Source of the DNA: CAADGU01 sp964581605
GTDB taxonomy: Bacteria; Chloroflexota; Anaerolineae; Promineifilales; Promineifilaceae
Direction: 5' to 3'
Assembly: GCA_964581605.1 (NCBI GenBank)
Contig: CAZOPF010000025.1
Span: forward strand, 1 to 60,237
Length of the DNA: 60,237 nucleotides
Shown: piece by piece, positions 23,985 to 32,140 of the stretch
How positions within the stretch are numbered: position 1 is the stretch's first letter
Layout of the letters: each line of letters starts with the position of its first letter
The notes under the pieces: model-generated
Told to the model about the DNA's origin: nothing
What the model saw: the letters and a program-made list of their open reading frames with translations, nothing else
The model's database searches: none
Made by a program: the position numbers and the translations under genes

Positions 23985-26561
23985 ATGAGCGAGAATTTCG
24001 ATTGGCAGACCGAGGATGATAGTGGATGGGAGACGGCCGAAACGCCGCCGCAACCCCCTGGCCGTTCTCCCAAACGGCAGTGGCGGGTGCTGTTGATGAT
24101 TGGCGTATTACTGATAGTGGCTGCTCTGGCCGTCTATTGGCAATTTGCACGGCGGATTGAAACGTTGACGGCAGCCATTGAAACGGATGTATTGTCTTCG
24201 CATAATCTGGTGAACCGGGCGGTCGCTGACCAGGATTTAGAATTGTTTGCCCCATTACTTTCGGCGCGGCAGCCGGTCTGGACAAATACCTATGAACAAC
24301 TGCTAGAACAGGGTTTGTTTTATGATCGCTCCTTTATGAGTATGCCCCTGGCCGCCGCCAGCGATGCGTATGCCGATTTGTCACCAACGGATGAACAATT
24401 CATTCGCGTTGATGTCGCCCCAGATATGAATGCGGCCGAGCTTTATTTTTTCCAAGAACATAAGACCGGTAATGGCGAAGAAGCGGTCATGCTAGAACAC
24501 ACGGCCGTGTACCGGCGCGGCCGTACACGCTGGCTGTTAGCGCCGCCCGATGAGGCTTTTTGGGGTGGCTGGCAGACGGCCGAGAACCGGCGTTTGACGT
24601 TAACCTACCCCGAACGGGACACGGCCGTTGTCGAACGCCTGGCCAAAGATTTAACGGCCGTCATCACCACCACCTGCCGCCAGATCAACCCGCTCGTCTG
24701 TCCGAATGATTTACGCCTGACCGTCCGGCTGGATTCCGATCCCGCTTCCCTCCTGGCGCTCACCGATCCGGCCAATTTGTATGATGGTAATTTACGGCTG
24801 AATTTGCCTGCGCCCACTCTGGTAGGGCTGCCCGTAGACGAAGCCGGGTATGAAGCATTGTTGCGCGGATATGGTGCGGCGGTGGCGGCCGCACTCATTA
24901 CAGAACTGGCCGAGTGGGAATGTTGTGCTCATGCGCCCGTTTATCAGGCATTCCTGGAATATCAACTGAGCCAGATGGGGCTACGGCCGTGGCCCGTCAC
25001 CCCCGCTACACACGCCCAGGTCATCAACACGGGCATTTATCGAGACACCCTGTTCCGTTTCTGGCAAGAATCCACATTCCAACCATTGACAGATACCGAT
25101 GGCTGGCAGTTGTATGCTTTTGTAGACTTTTTCATGCGCCAATCAGCTGCGCCGCCGCCCATAACCGTTTTGACCAGCCTCAATGAGCCACAAATCTTAT
25201 CCCAATGGCTGGCTGGCTTGTTGGGGGCGCAGCAGCAGGAAGGCGAAATGGTACAGGAGCGGTTATTGCGAGATTGGTGGCTGTTTGCTCACTCCCAATT
25301 GATAGCCAGCCAGGGGCCGCTGCCTATTCCTCTGCCCGAACACGATTTGCTGCTCACCTGTACGGCCGAATTTGCAGATTCCATGACCTCTACGTTGTAC
25401 CGTTACCATCTGGCGGATGAATCCTGGCAAGAGGAATTTGTTTTGGATGGATTGATGTTTGCCAGCCCGCTGCCAGATGACCAGGCGGTGGTTTTGCAAG
25501 CCATCTGGCTGGAAGATGAGACCTACGAAACGCTGCTCTGGCGCGATGGCGCTGGTTCGCCGACCATTAACACGGCGTATCCGTTGGCGTTTTCCTGGGG
25601 GCAGGTTGATCCTGACGGCCGTTATTTATTGGTTTATGCGGTGCCAGCCGACGGTATGGACCCTCATCCCATGCTGGTAGACCTGGCGGCTTGTAATGAA
25701 GCCGGTTGTGAGAGCTCCCCATTAAGTGGTATCCCCATCTGGTCACCGAATGGAGAGCAAATGCTTCTGGCAGCCGCTGGTTTCTTAGGTAATGGCCTGT
25801 TAGCGCCCGTTGACGGCCGTGTCTTGATGATGGACAACACGCCCCCCATTGCTAATGTCCCTCTTTACCGTGCTGACGCCACCGGCCAACCAGCCAGCCA
25901 GATAGCCTTACCTGCGCCCGGCGGTGACGCGCCGTTCTGGATTGACGATGAAACGTATGGTTATTTACAGACTATCCCTACGACAGTGGCAGACTCTGAG
26001 CAGCAGGTAATGATAGCAACAACGGCCGATGATATGCCGCAGCGTATTTTGGGTACGGCCGAGTTATTAGCTGCATTACCGGAAGGGGCACGGCCGTTAA
26101 ATCTGTCCATTCGCTACATCCTGCCTCATCCCCAGCGCCCAGAATGGCTGGTGGTGATGGCTACCTCACGTGCCCAGGATTTCATCTTTCTGGTGAATTG
26201 GCGCGAAGGTATTATTGAAAACCGCCTGCAATTTAACCATATCAGCCCACACTACTTAGGATTTTCGCCTGATGGCCGTTATCTGGTGACAACCGGCGCA
26301 CCCCAAGATGTTTTCCTTACCCCCCCAGGAGTATTTGTGTATTACCTGCATGATCTGGTCGCCAACCAGACACGAACGTTTATGGCCGGCTCTTCTGTTT
26401 CCATTCCGGCATTTACCTTTGACTGGTCGGCCGACGGCCGTTGGCTGGCACAAGTAATGAATAATGGCATCATCAACCTGGTTGCGCCCGACTACAATTA
26501 CCAGACCCTCATTGTGCATGATCATGGCAGTTGTTCAGCTCTGGCCTGGGTGAACCCCTGA
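23985..26561 (+). CDS. Membrane-anchored protein of a tandem paralogous family (copy 3)
   Basis: 858 residues with the same plan as copy 1: acidic tail FDWQTEDDSGWETAE, membrane segment (residues 34-52), ENRLTLTYPERDTAVVERLAKDL-like region, TLVGLPVDEAGYEALLRGYGAAVAAALI, and a propeller-like C-terminal half with IWSPNGEQ, FSPDGRYLVTTG and DWSADGRWLAQVM. Copies share start and end motifs and differ mainly in the middle, so recombination between them is plausible and may explain the deletion in copy 2. It starts 8 bp after the copy 2 remnant. No enzyme motif is recognised. Confidence 0.8.
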   Translation: MSENFDWQTEDDSGWETAETPPQPPGRSPKRQWRVLLMIGVLLIVAALAVYWQFARRIETLTAAIETDVLSSHNLVNRAVADQDLELFAPLLSARQPVWTNTYEQLLEQGLFYDRSFMSMPLAAASDAYADLSPTDEQFIRVDVAPDMNAAELYFFQEHKTGNGEEAVMLEHTAVYRRGRTRWLLAPPDEAFWGGWQTAENRRLTLTYPERDTAVVERLAKDLTAVITTTCRQINPLVCPNDLRLTVRLDSDPASLLALTDPANLYDGNLRLNLPAPTLVGLPVDEAGYEALLRGYGAAVAAALITELAEWECCAHAPVYQAFLEYQLSQMGLRPWPVTPATHAQVINTGIYRDTLFRFWQESTFQPLTDTDGWQLYAFVDFFMRQSAAPPPITVLTSLNEPQILSQWLAGLLGAQQQEGEMVQERLLRDWWLFAHSQLIASQGPLPIPLPEHDLLLTCTAEFADSMTSTLYRYHLADESWQEEFVLDGLMFASPLPDDQAVVLQAIWLEDETYETLLWRDGAGSPTINTAYPLAFSWGQVDPDGRYLLVYAVPADGMDPHPMLVDLAACNEAGCESSPLSGIPIWSPNGEQMLLAAAGFLGNGLLAPVDGRVLMMDNTPPIANVPLYRADATGQPASQIALPAPGGDAPFWIDDETYGYLQTIPTTVADSEQQVMIATTADDMPQRILGTAELLAALPEGARPLNLSIRYILPHPQRPEWLVVMATSRAQDFIFLVNWREGIIENRLQFNHISPHYLGFSPDGRYLVTTGAPQDVFLTPPGVFVYYLHDLVANQTRTFMAGSSVSIPAFTFDWSADGRWLAQVMNNGIINLVAPDYNYQTLIVHDHGSCSALAWVNP

Positions 26562-26567
26562 CCACCT

Positions 26568-27041
26568 ATGCCTGTTGATTGTCTTACTCACTATTACCTT
26601 TCCCAAACAGCAGCAGACATAACTGATTGGTTCGTGACGGCCGTTACAACCGAACTGAAGCCTTCCGGTTTGCTTTCGGTGCGGGATGTGGTTGTGCCCG
26701 GCAGCCGGCTGCGTGGCAAAAAAGCAGACCAGCAGCGGCGGGCGGGCCAATACGTTAATGCCTTTTTGCAGATGAGCGGTTGGCGGCCGGCATTAAGCCA
26801 ATCCGAATGGGAGGTTATGCTGCGACAGAGTGGGTTAAGGTTGGAATTGATAAGGGTCACGGCCGTGCCTTACTTCTTTCACGATTGGGCGATTCATCTC
26901 TCTGCTCCAGACCGTCTGCGCCTACGCGCCCTGCTCACCCAGGCCCCCGCGCCCGTCCAAGACTATTTGACGCCCCAATTTGCCAGGGATAGAATCACTT
27001 TTCATTTACAAGAAATATGGATTGTGAGCAGATTGGAGTAA
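26568..27041 (+). pseudogene. C-terminal fragment of a class I SAM-dependent methyltransferase
   Basis: 157 residues that match only the second half of UbiE/type-11-like methyltransferases: LKPSGLLSVRDVVVPGSRLRGKKADQQRRAGQYVNAFLQM (normally LkPGGxLxxxD), then SEWEVMLRQSGLRLELIRV (the usual EWxxxLxxAGF) and a C-terminal FHLQEIWIVSRLE. The SAM-binding glycine motif that should precede it is absent, and the region before 26568 encodes paralogue copy 3. It is probably a remnant of a gene whose 5' half was removed by the insertion or rearrangement that brought in the copy 3 gene. Whether it is translated is unknown. Confidence 0.55.
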
Positions 27042-27045
27042 GCTA

Positions 27046-27929
27046 ATGGCCGAACCCCTGTTTGCCGAACTGGAAGAAGTAGACATCAAGCGGCCGCCCA
27101 CCGAAGACGAATTACCCTACGACGATGGCATACCTATGGAAACCTGGCGGCACGTGACCCAAATGCACCTGCTTCTGGAGCAGATCGATCTGGCTTTTGC
27201 CGGACGTGATTATTTCGCCGCCGGCAACATGTTTGTTTACTTCAGCCCCGAACAAGTGCGTGATTATGACTTTCGCGGCCCCGATTTTTTTGTCGCCTTG
27301 GGCGTCCCCTGGCGTGAGCGCAAAAGTTGGGTTGTCTGGGAAGAGGGCAAAGGCCCTGACGTCGTTATCGAGCTGATGTCCACAAGCACCGCCCGCTCTG
27401 ACAAGAACGAAAAGAAAGATATTTACCAGGATCGTCTGCGGGTGCCCGAATACTTTTATTACCATCCCTTTACTGGTGAACGTGCTGGTTTTGTTTTACG
27501 CGATGGTTTATATCGGCCGATCAAACCAGACGCCCAGGGGCGATTGATCAGCCGCCAGTTAAACCTGATGCTGGTTGACTGGTATGGCGAATACAAGCAC
27601 ATTGAAACAAACTGGCTGCGCTGGGCTACCCTGGATGGGGAGTTGTTGCCTGTTGGAGTTGAACTGGCCGACGAAGCGGTGCAGCGTGCCNNNNNNNNNN
27701 NNNNNNNNNNNNNNNNNNNNNNNNNNNNNNNNNNNNNNNNNNNNNNNNNNNNNNNNNNNNNNNNNNNNNNNNNNNNNNNNNNNNNNNNNNAGCGGTGCAG
27801 CGTGCCACCGAAGCCACCCAACGCGCCAACGAAGCCGCCCAACGCGCCGCGGAAGCCGAACAACGCGCCGCGGAATTGAATTTACTGCTAGATCAATACC
27901 GGAAGCAATTTGGAGATTTGCCCTCTTGA
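27046..27929 (+). CDS. Uma2-family (DUF820) PD-(D/E)XK nuclease-like protein with heptad tail, broken by gap
   Basis: Residues 1-215 form a Uma2/DUF820 domain: DYDFRGPDFFVALGVPWRERKSWVVWEEGKGPDVVIELMSTSTARSD shows the nuclease-like Asp and Glu-x-Met pattern, followed by KKDIYQDRLRVPEYFYYHP. A charged tail of repeating AQRAxEA units follows the N gap and ends LDQYRKQFGDLPS with TGA at 27927-27929. The 16 bases before the gap recur just after it (27675-27690 and 27791-27806). Overlapping those copies restores one frame, so the gap probably lies within the heptad repeats. Most Uma2 proteins have no proven substrate. Confidence 0.85.
27691..27790. other. Assembly gap (100 N)
   Basis: A placeholder of exactly 100 N lies in the coiled-coil coding region of the Uma2 gene. 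The same 16-bp sequence on both sides suggests a repeat-induced break, so the true size may be very different. Confidence 0.99.
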
Positions 27930-29314
27930 GTAAGAAATACCATTTTTGGATTACCGGCTGCCAGATGAACTATGCCGATGCCCGGCGGGTAGCCACCGAG
28001 CTGGAAAAGCTCGGTTATGCTGCCACCCCCCGCGCCGAAGACGCCGACGTGATCGTGCTGGAAACCTGCACCGTGCGCCAGCAGTCCGAAGACAAGGCGT
28101 ATGGCAAGCTGCATAATCTTCGGCCGCTCAAAGAAAAACACCCAGACAAAACCATTGCCGTCATGGGCTGCGTGGTCGGTGTGCGCGGCAATGAGCAGCT
28201 AGAAGAACGTTTCCCTTTTGTGGATGTGTTCATGGAACCGGCCACCGATGGGTTGCCGCTGGTGAACCATTTGAAACAGGATGAAGGGCTGGCACTGGAC
28301 TTGGAGGCCACCAGTCGCCGCCATGCGCTGATGGATGGGGCCGTCATCTTACCGGCGGAGCAGCGCGGGCAGCTTGTCTCTGCGCCCGTTTCCATTGTGT
28401 ATGGCTGTTCGCACGCCTGTACCTTTTGCATTATTCCCCAAAAGCGGGGCAAGGAGCGCAGTCGCCCGGTGGGTGAAATTGCCGCCGAGGTGCGCTCGCT
28501 GGTGGCGCAGGGGGTGAAAGAGGTGGTGCTGCTGGGGCAGATTGTAGACCGCTACGGTTACGATGTGCCCGATGGCCCCGATCTGGCCGACCTGTTGACG
28601 GTGATTAACGACGTGGATGGTTTGCAGCGTATTCGTTTTCTCACCAGCCATCCCAATTACATGACGGACAAGATTTTGTACGCCGTGCGCGATTTGCCCA
28701 AGGTGATGCCCCAGATTGAAGTGCCCATCCAGGCGGGCAACAATGAAGTGCTGGCAAATATGAAGCGGGAATACAGCCGCGAGCAGTATCGCGATCTGGT
28801 ACACAAAATTCGGGGCATTATCCCTGATGCGGCCGTGCATTGTGACATCATCGTGGGTTTTCCGGGCGAAACGGATGCCCAGTTTATGGATACCTATGAC
28901 ATTCTGGCGGAGTTGAAACTGGATAAAGTGCATCTGGCGCGTTATAGCCCGCGCCCTGGCACGGTCAGCGCCCGGCGCATGGAGGACGATGTGCCGGACG
29001 AGGAAAAGCGCCGCCGCTTCCATTTATTAGAAGAGATGCAAAAGCAGGTGTCACACGAGATTAACCGCCGTTACCTGGGGGAAACGGTGGAGGTGTTGGT
29101 GGAAGATTTGCACAAGGGGCGCTGGCGCGGCCGCACGCCGCAAAACAAGCTGGTCTTTTTTAGCGACGGCCGTGACCGCCAGGGCGACCTCGTCCAGGTG
29201 CAAATTAAACACACAGGGCCATGGAGCATGTCCGGCACGGCCGTTGACCAGGCTCAGATGCATACGCCCGGTTTTATACTGGCGAACACCATTCCGTTAG
29301 CAGTAAGCGGTTAG
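27926..29314 (+). CDS. miaB: tRNA-2-methylthio-N6-dimethylallyladenosine synthase MiaB-type
   Basis: 462 residues from a TTG at 27926 that overlaps the TGA of the Uma2 gene (TTGA). This gives the expected N-terminus KKYHFWITGCQMNYADA. The UPF0004 domain has Cys residues in GCQMN, LETCTVR and VMGCVV, ligands of the auxiliary 4Fe-4S cluster. The radical SAM motif is YGCSHACTFCIIP (CxxxCxxC). A TRAM domain lies at the C-terminus (YLGETVEVLVE to GRTPQNKLVFF). It methylthiolates A37 of tRNA; methylthiolation of other substrates by a paralogue cannot be ruled out. The C-terminal PLAVSG and the TAG lie in a 14-bp tandem repeat. Confidence 0.92.
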   Translation: MSKKYHFWITGCQMNYADARRVATELEKLGYAATPRAEDADVIVLETCTVRQQSEDKAYGKLHNLRPLKEKHPDKTIAVMGCVVGVRGNEQLEERFPFVDVFMEPATDGLPLVNHLKQDEGLALDLEATSRRHALMDGAVILPAEQRGQLVSAPVSIVYGCSHACTFCIIPQKRGKERSRPVGEIAAEVRSLVAQGVKEVVLLGQIVDRYGYDVPDGPDLADLLTVINDVDGLQRIRFLTSHPNYMTDKILYAVRDLPKVMPQIEVPIQAGNNEVLANMKREYSREQYRDLVHKIRGIIPDAAVHCDIIVGFPGETDAQFMDTYDILAELKLDKVHLARYSPRPGTVSARRMEDDVPDEEKRRRFHLLEEMQKQVSHEINRRYLGETVEVLVEDLHKGRWRGRTPQNKLVFFSDGRDRQGDLVQVQIKHTGPWSMSGTAVDQAQMHTPGFILANTIPLAVSG

Positions 29315-29323
29315 CAGTAAGCG
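29296..29323. repeat. 14-bp tandem repeat at the end of miaB
   Basis: gttagcagtaagcg occurs twice in a row (29296-29309, 29310-29323). The miaB stop TAG (29312-29314) lies in the second copy, so the unit encodes the end of the protein. Confidence 0.9.
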
Positions 29324-29366
29324 GTGATTTTCGCGCCCCGCGTGGATCACGTTACAGGAGGTTTTT

Positions 29367-29570
29367 ATGGATGGGTTGGAGCAGTTACGGCCGTATATCC
29401 CCTTGCTGATTCCCATTTTGCTCATTCAACTGGCGCTGGTGATTGCCGCCCTGGTAGACCTGATCCGGCGCGAAAAAACCAAAGGCCCCAAATGGCTGTG
29501 GGTGTTGATCATCCTCTTCTTCAACATGATTGGCCCCATTCTCTATTTCGTCGTAGGGCGTGATGAATGA
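29367..29570 (+). CDS. PLDc_N-domain small membrane protein
   Basis: 67 residues with two membrane segments: IPLLIPILLIQLALVIAALVDLI and KWLWVLIILFFNMIGPILYFVVG. RREKTKGPKWLW between them and the terminal GRDE are typical of the PLDc_N (phospholipase D N-terminal-like) domain, which lacks the phospholipase catalytic region. Such small proteins are often encoded directly before ABC exporter ATPases, as here. An AGGAGG lies just upstream of the ATG. It overlaps the ATPase gene by 8 bp and is probably the first gene of the ABC operon. Confidence 0.85.
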   Translation: MDGLEQLRPYIPLLIPILLIQLALVIAALVDLIRREKTKGPKWLWVLIILFFNMIGPILYFVVGRDE

Positions 29571-30489
29571 GTTTGCCATTCGTTGTGAAAATTTGAGCCG
29601 CCGCTATGGGGAGGTGGAGGCGCTGAAGCCCTTGAATTTAGAAGTTCCTGCCGGCTCCATTTTTGGTTTTTTGGGGCGCAATGGGGCGGGCAAAACGACA
29701 ACGATGCGGTTGCTGGCGGGGCTGGCACGGCCGTCTACCGGGCGTGCCTGGATTGCCGGAGTAGAAACGACCCAGGCGGACAGCGCCGCCCGCGCCCAAT
29801 TTGGCTACCTGCCCCAAGACCCCGCCTTCTACCCCTGGATGAGCGCCCGCGACTACCTGGATTACGTGGGCAAATTGTTCCAGATGGATAAAACGACCCG
29901 GCAGCGGCGCAGCGAGGAAGTATTGGCGCTGGCCGGATTGACGGATGCGGCCAGACGGCCGATTCGTGGATTTTCCGGCGGCATGGTGCAGCGGTTGGGC
30001 GTGGCCCAGGCGTTGCTGCATAACCCGCCGGTGTTGCTGTTGGATGAACCGACTAGCGCCCTCGACCCGGCCGGTCGTTATGAACTGCTAACCCTCATTG
30101 AGAGTTTGCGCGGCCGGGTAACGGTCTTTTTTTCCAGCCATATTTTGGGTGATGTGGAGCGCATTTGCGACACCGTAGCCATCATTCGCCAGGGAGAATT
30201 GCTGCTGGTGGCGGCGCGGGATGAATTGCTGCACCAATATGCGGCGGATATGGTAGAACTGGAATTGGCCGATGCGGAACGCGCGGCGGAACTGGCGGCT
30301 TTGCTGGCCGAACAATCCTGGGTGGTGGAGGTCGCGCATGAAAACGGCCGTCTCCGCTTGCGCGTGAACGACGTGGACACAGCCAAACACGCTTTGCTGC
30401 CGCTGCTGGTGCAGCAGGGGGCGGTGTTGGAGCGGTATGAATGGGTACGGCCGTCGTTGGAGGAGATATTCCTGTCGGTGAGTGAATGA
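29563..30489 (+). CDS. ABC exporter ATP-binding protein
   Basis: 308 residues from ATG 29563 (a GTG one codon earlier is possible). Walker A is GRNGAGKT near residues 39-46, the Q-loop region is FGYLPQDPAFYPWMS, the signature is FSGGMVQR, Walker B is VLLLDEPTSALDP and the H-loop is FFSSHI. A roughly 90-residue C-terminal extension (ELELADAERAAELAALLAE to EEIFLSVSE) is typical of CcmA/DrrA-like ATPases of ABC-2 exporters. Its permease partner is encoded 82 bp downstream (30572). Confidence 0.95.
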   Translation: MNEFAIRCENLSRRYGEVEALKPLNLEVPAGSIFGFLGRNGAGKTTTMRLLAGLARPSTGRAWIAGVETTQADSAARAQFGYLPQDPAFYPWMSARDYLDYVGKLFQMDKTTRQRRSEEVLALAGLTDAARRPIRGFSGGMVQRLGVAQALLHNPPVLLLDEPTSALDPAGRYELLTLIESLRGRVTVFFSSHILGDVERICDTVAIIRQGELLLVAARDELLHQYAADMVELELADAERAAELAALLAEQSWVVEVAHENGRLRLRVNDVDTAKHALLPLLVQQGAVLERYEWVRPSLEEIFLSVSE

Positions 30490-30493
30490 TGAT

Positions 30494-30564
30494 GGTGGCA
30501 GGTGGCAAGTTGCAAGTGGCAAGTAAGGAGAACCTGCAACCGGCAACCTGCCACTTGCCACCCC
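30494..30564. repeat. Short-unit spacer (ggcaagt/acttgcc type)
   Basis: gtggcaggtggcaagttgcaagtggcaagt is followed by aacctgcaaccggcaacctgccacttgccacc. The direct units and their complement separate the ATPase and permease genes. The same unit family occurs at 52254-52320. Confidence 0.9.
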
Positions 30565-30571
30565 TTTGGCT

Positions 30572-32140
30572 ATGACGCTATTTGTCTATTCCCTCTCCAT
30601 TTTTGGCATCATCGCCTTGCCGCTGGCACTGGCGGCCTGGTTGCGTCGGCGGTATGTGGTGGCCTGGTTTTTGTTTTGTGTGGGCATGGCCGCGTTTGTG
30701 GCCGCGCAGGTATATCACCTGCCGCTGAATGAGTGGCTGGCGGACGTGGGGCTGATTGGCCCCATTGACCCGGATGCGCCCGATTTGTGGCGCACGGCCG
30801 TTGTCCTGGGACTAGCGGCGGCATTGTCTGAAACGTTGGCCCGCGTGGTCGCCTTCTGGATTTTGTTCCGCTACCACCGGGCCGAGCAGTTTAGCGACGG
30901 TGTGATGGTGGGGTTGGGGCACGGTGGCATTGAGGCGATGCTGTTTGGCGCGGTGCTGACCGCCGCCGGGCTGACTTCGCTGCTGGCTTTAGAAGGGGTA
31001 GACCTGAATAGTCTGGGGTTGACGGCCGAACAACTGACGGCCGTCAGCCAGCAACTAGAGGCGATTCAAGGTTCACCGCTCATTGGCATTGCCCCGTTCG
31101 TCGAGCGGTGCGCGGCGATGAGTTTGCATGTGGCGGCCTCGGTGCTGGTCTGGCTGGCCTTTAAGCGGCGTAATCCGCTCTATGTGCTGGCGGCCCTCCT
31201 GTTCCATGCTTTTTTTGATACGCTGGCTGTCTTGCTGCCCCAATACCTGGACAGTGTGTGGCTGATGGAAGGGATTTTTGTGCTGCTGGCCGGGCTGGGG
31301 CTGCTCTGGCTGTGGCGCATCTGGCCGCGCGAACCGCAGCCGCCGCGCCAACTGAATTCACCGCGCACCGATTTGGTTTTGTTGGGCACGGCCGTGGCTA
31401 AAGAACTCCAACAGCAGTGGCGTACCCGGCGGGTGCTGGTGGTGGCCGCCATCTTCCTGGTTTTTGGCCTCCTGTCGCCGCTGCTGGCAAAATTCACGCC
31501 GCAACTGCTGACCAGCATTGAAGGGGCGGAGCAGTTCGCCGCCCTCATTCCTGAACCAACGACCGGTGATGCGGTCGCCCAATACATTGAAAACATCACC
31601 CAGTTTGGTTTCATCCTGGTGATTGTGTCGGGCATGGGGGCCGTGGCGGGCGAGAAGGAAAAGGGCACGGCCGTGATGGTACTCAGCAAACCGCTCACCC
31701 GCTGGTCGTTTTTGTTGAGCAAACTGGCGGCGCAGGGGGCGCTCTTTTTGCTGGCGCTGCTGCTGGCGGCGGTAGGGGCCTATTATTACACCGATGTGCT
31801 CTTTGGCGGGCTGGCATTTGGCCCATTCCTGCTGGGTAATCTGCTGCTCTGGCTGTGGCTGCTGGTGTTGACGGCAGTGACCTTATTAGGCAGCACCATC
31901 GCCGACAGCACGGTGGCGGGCGCGGGCATTGCCTTTGTGGGGGCGGTCATTTTGCTGCTGGCGGGCAGCCTGCCGCGCATTGGCCCACTCATGCCCGGCG
32001 GATTGGTCGCCTGGGCGAGTCAGTTGGGGTTGGAAACAGCCGCTCCCCCGGCCAACGGCGGCGCACTGGTGATGACCATTGTGCTGATTGTGGTGCTGTT
32101 TGTGGTGAGTACGGCCGTGTTTGAACAGCAGGAGTTATAG
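30572..32140 (+). CDS. YhfC-like membrane domain fused to ABC-2-type permease
   Basis: About 522 residues. The N-terminal 250 resemble YhfC-family intramembrane proteins: seven or more hydrophobic segments with ETLARVVAFWILF, GLGHGGIEAMLFG, MSLHVAAS and LFHAFFDTLAVLL, where conserved Glu, His and Asp could form a metal site as in related CAAX-protease-like families. Residues about 265-522 form a separate ABC-2 permease (VAKELQQQWRTRRVLVVAAIFLV, GMGAVAGEKEKGTAVMVLSKPLTRW, six segments). The fusion implies that the putative protease acts with the exporter, for example processing its substrate (inference). The stop overlaps the convergent queG gene by 6 bp. Confidence 0.8.
   Translation: MTLFVYSLSIFGIIALPLALAAWLRRRYVVAWFLFCVGMAAFVAAQVYHLPLNEWLADVGLIGPIDPDAPDLWRTAVVLGLAAALSETLARVVAFWILFRYHRAEQFSDGVMVGLGHGGIEAMLFGAVLTAAGLTSLLALEGVDLNSLGLTAEQLTAVSQQLEAIQGSPLIGIAPFVERCAAMSLHVAASVLVWLAFKRRNPLYVLAALLFHAFFDTLAVLLPQYLDSVWLMEGIFVLLAGLGLLWLWRIWPREPQPPRQLNSPRTDLVLLGTAVAKELQQQWRTRRVLVVAAIFLVFGLLSPLLAKFTPQLLTSIEGAEQFAALIPEPTTGDAVAQYIENITQFGFILVIVSGMGAVAGEKEKGTAVMVLSKPLTRWSFLLSKLAAQGALFLLALLLAAVGAYYYTDVLFGGLAFGPFLLGNLLLWLWLLVLTAVTLLGSTIADSTVAGAGIAFVGAVILLLAGSLPRIGPLMPGGLVAWASQLGLETAAPPANGGALVMTIVLIVVLFVVSTAVFEQQEL

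Noticed and set aside
27575..29314. 579-residue frame joining sequence before the gap to MiaB
   Set aside because: The first part is another frame of the Uma2 gene and crosses Ns. MiaB starts at the TTG at 27926.
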